DNA of 64,000 bases from JANXYW01 sp031400455 (GTDB taxonomy: Bacteria > Chloroflexota > Dehalococcoidia > DSTF01 > JACRBR01), in contig JANNPX010000005.1 in assembly GCA_031400455.1 (NCBI GenBank), positions 1 to 64,000 of the forward strand, written 5' to 3'. Shown here one piece after another: positions 63,222-64,000 of the stretch (position 1 is its first letter; each line of letters begins with the position of its first letter). The notes below the pieces were generated by a model that had not been told where the DNA came from, ran no database searches, and worked only from the letters and a program-made list of their open reading frames with translations. The position numbers and the translations under genes are program-made.

Positions 63222-64000
63222 GACGACGGGCTTCCTCAAGTGGGGCCGCATAACCCCCAAACGGCGCGATGTCTCCGTCCGCCTGCACGATTGGCACGAG
63301 GTGTACGAGCCGATCGAACTCGTCACGCTGAAACAGCAGGCCGGCCGCTGCATGGATTGCGGCATCCCGTTCTGCAACAACGGTTGCCCGCTCGGCAACC
63401 TGATCCCGGACTGGAACGATCTCGTATACCGCGATCACTGGCGCGACGCGATTGAGCGCCTGCATGCAACGAACAATTTCCCCGAATTCACCGGTCGGGT
63501 GTGCCCCGCGCCGTGCGAAACGTCGTGCGTGCTGGGCATCAACCAGGACCCCGTCACGATCAAGCAAGTTGAAGTCGAAATTGTCGACCGTGCGTGGGCA
63601 GAAGGTTGGATCCAGCCGGTCGTGCCGTCGGTTCGAACCGGCAAGCGCGTAGCCGTCGTTGGATCTGGCCCGGCCGGCCTCGCCGCGGCCCAGCAGCTCA
63701 CCCGTGCCGGACATGACGTCGTGGTGTTCGAGCGGGCTGACCGCATCGGCGGCCTGCTCCGGTACGGCATCCCCGAGTTCAAGCTCGAGAAGCGCCACGT
63801 CGACCGCCGGCTCGACCAGATGCGCGCCGAAGGCACCGAGTTTCGCGTCAACGCCAACGTCGGCGTCAACGTTTCTGTCTCTGATCTCCAGGCATTCGAC
63901 GCCACGGTCCTCGCCGGTGGTGCGACCGCCGCGCGCGACCTCCCGATCCCGGGACGCGAGCTGCGCGGAATCCATCAGGCGATGGAGTACCTGCCGATCG
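63214..64000 (+). CDS. gltD: Glutamate synthase small subunit (partial)
   Basis: GltD passes electrons from NAD(P)H to GltB. The N-terminus carries two [4Fe-4S] motifs: 'CMDCGIPFCNNGCPLGN' and 'CPAPCETSCVLGI'. The FAD Rossmann motif 'VVGSGPAGLAAAQQL' is near residue 148, with 'GGLLRYGIPEFKLEK' and the sequence 'AMEYLP' near the window end. ATG 63214 overlaps the gltB stop. The gene runs out of the window, about 262 codons being visible of a usual 480. Confidence 0.95.
   Translation, partial: MGETTGFLKWGRITPKRRDVSVRLHDWHEVYEPIELVTLKQQAGRCMDCGIPFCNNGCPLGNLIPDWNDLVYRDHWRDAIERLHATNNFPEFTGRVCPAPCETSCVLGINQDPVTIKQVEVEIVDRAWAEGWIQPVVPSVRTGKRVAVVGSGPAGLAAAQQLTRAGHDVVVFERADRIGGLLRYGIPEFKLEKRHVDRRLDQMRAEGTEFRVNANVGVNVSVSDLQAFDATVLAGGATAARDLPIPGRELRGIHQAMEYLPI

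Overview
The window is a gene-dense, high-GC bacterial chromosome segment with no plasmid, phage, IS or CRISPR signature. Frequent GTG and TTG starts, Thr/Pro-rich linkers behind lipoprotein signal peptides, a SUF-only Fe-S pathway with a SufR-type regulator, and a mix of acyl-CoA enzymes, ETF and class III cyclases suggest Chloroflexota (possibly class Dehalococcoidia). That placement is inference from gene content; the window has no rRNA to settle it.

Layout. 1-9.7 kb: an SMP-30 family lactonase, an ABC1/UbiB kinase, an SRPBCC-like protein, a frameshifted SDR and two tandem class III cyclase genes on the minus strand, one with an AAA+/TPR body and one with a membrane anchor. 10.2-12.6 kb: the two halves of an ADP-forming acyl-CoA synthetase. 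12.7-25.5 kb: comEC, rph, a HIT protein divergent from a DUF1015 gene, argG with a lipoprotein hydrolase, mgtE, a CaiB/BaiF CoA-transferase, a DinB-like protein, an alpha/beta hydrolase, an inositol-phosphatase family gene and an SH3-like lipoprotein. 25.6-32.8 kb: tRNA-Gly(TCC), a small conserved protein, a DEAD-box helicase, an enoyl-CoA hydratase, an inserted methyltransferase, a flavin amine oxidase, dodecin, an MFS transporter and a zinc-ribbon protein. 33-39.4 kb: a ThDP-dependent oxalyl/2-hydroxyacyl-CoA lyase, a cold-shock protein, a LOG-family protein, a questin-oxidase-like protein and etfBA. 39.4-50.2 kb: a GGDEF/GAF/HD-GYP protein, ligD, a CadC-like ArsR regulator with a CDF exporter and an ICMT-like methyltransferase, a Tat thioredoxin-like protein, a MmcQ/YjbR protein and two paralogous lipoproteins. 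50.2-57.6 kb: sufR-sufC-sufB-sufD-Rieske-sufS-sufU-VOC-sufT. 57.7-64 kb: a histidine phosphatase and the glutamate synthase genes gltB and gltD (gltD runs off the end).

The genes mostly serve Fe-S assembly, nitrogen assimilation and acyl-CoA metabolism feeding ETF. Ordinary housekeeping and catabolic genes dominate, and I see no complete novel defence or mobile system. The points most worth a second look are: an in-frame TAG replacing an expected Glu codon in sufB; a methyltransferase gene sitting between two copies of the 3' end of an enoyl-CoA hydratase gene, the copies differing mainly at synonymous sites; a remnant of a second class II amidotransferase N-terminus in the gltB leader; a CadC-like operator filling the spacer of a near-consensus promoter at the ligD stop codon; a recurring pattern of -10 boxes 5-10 nt before start codons; and several families of dispersed palindromic intergenic repeats.
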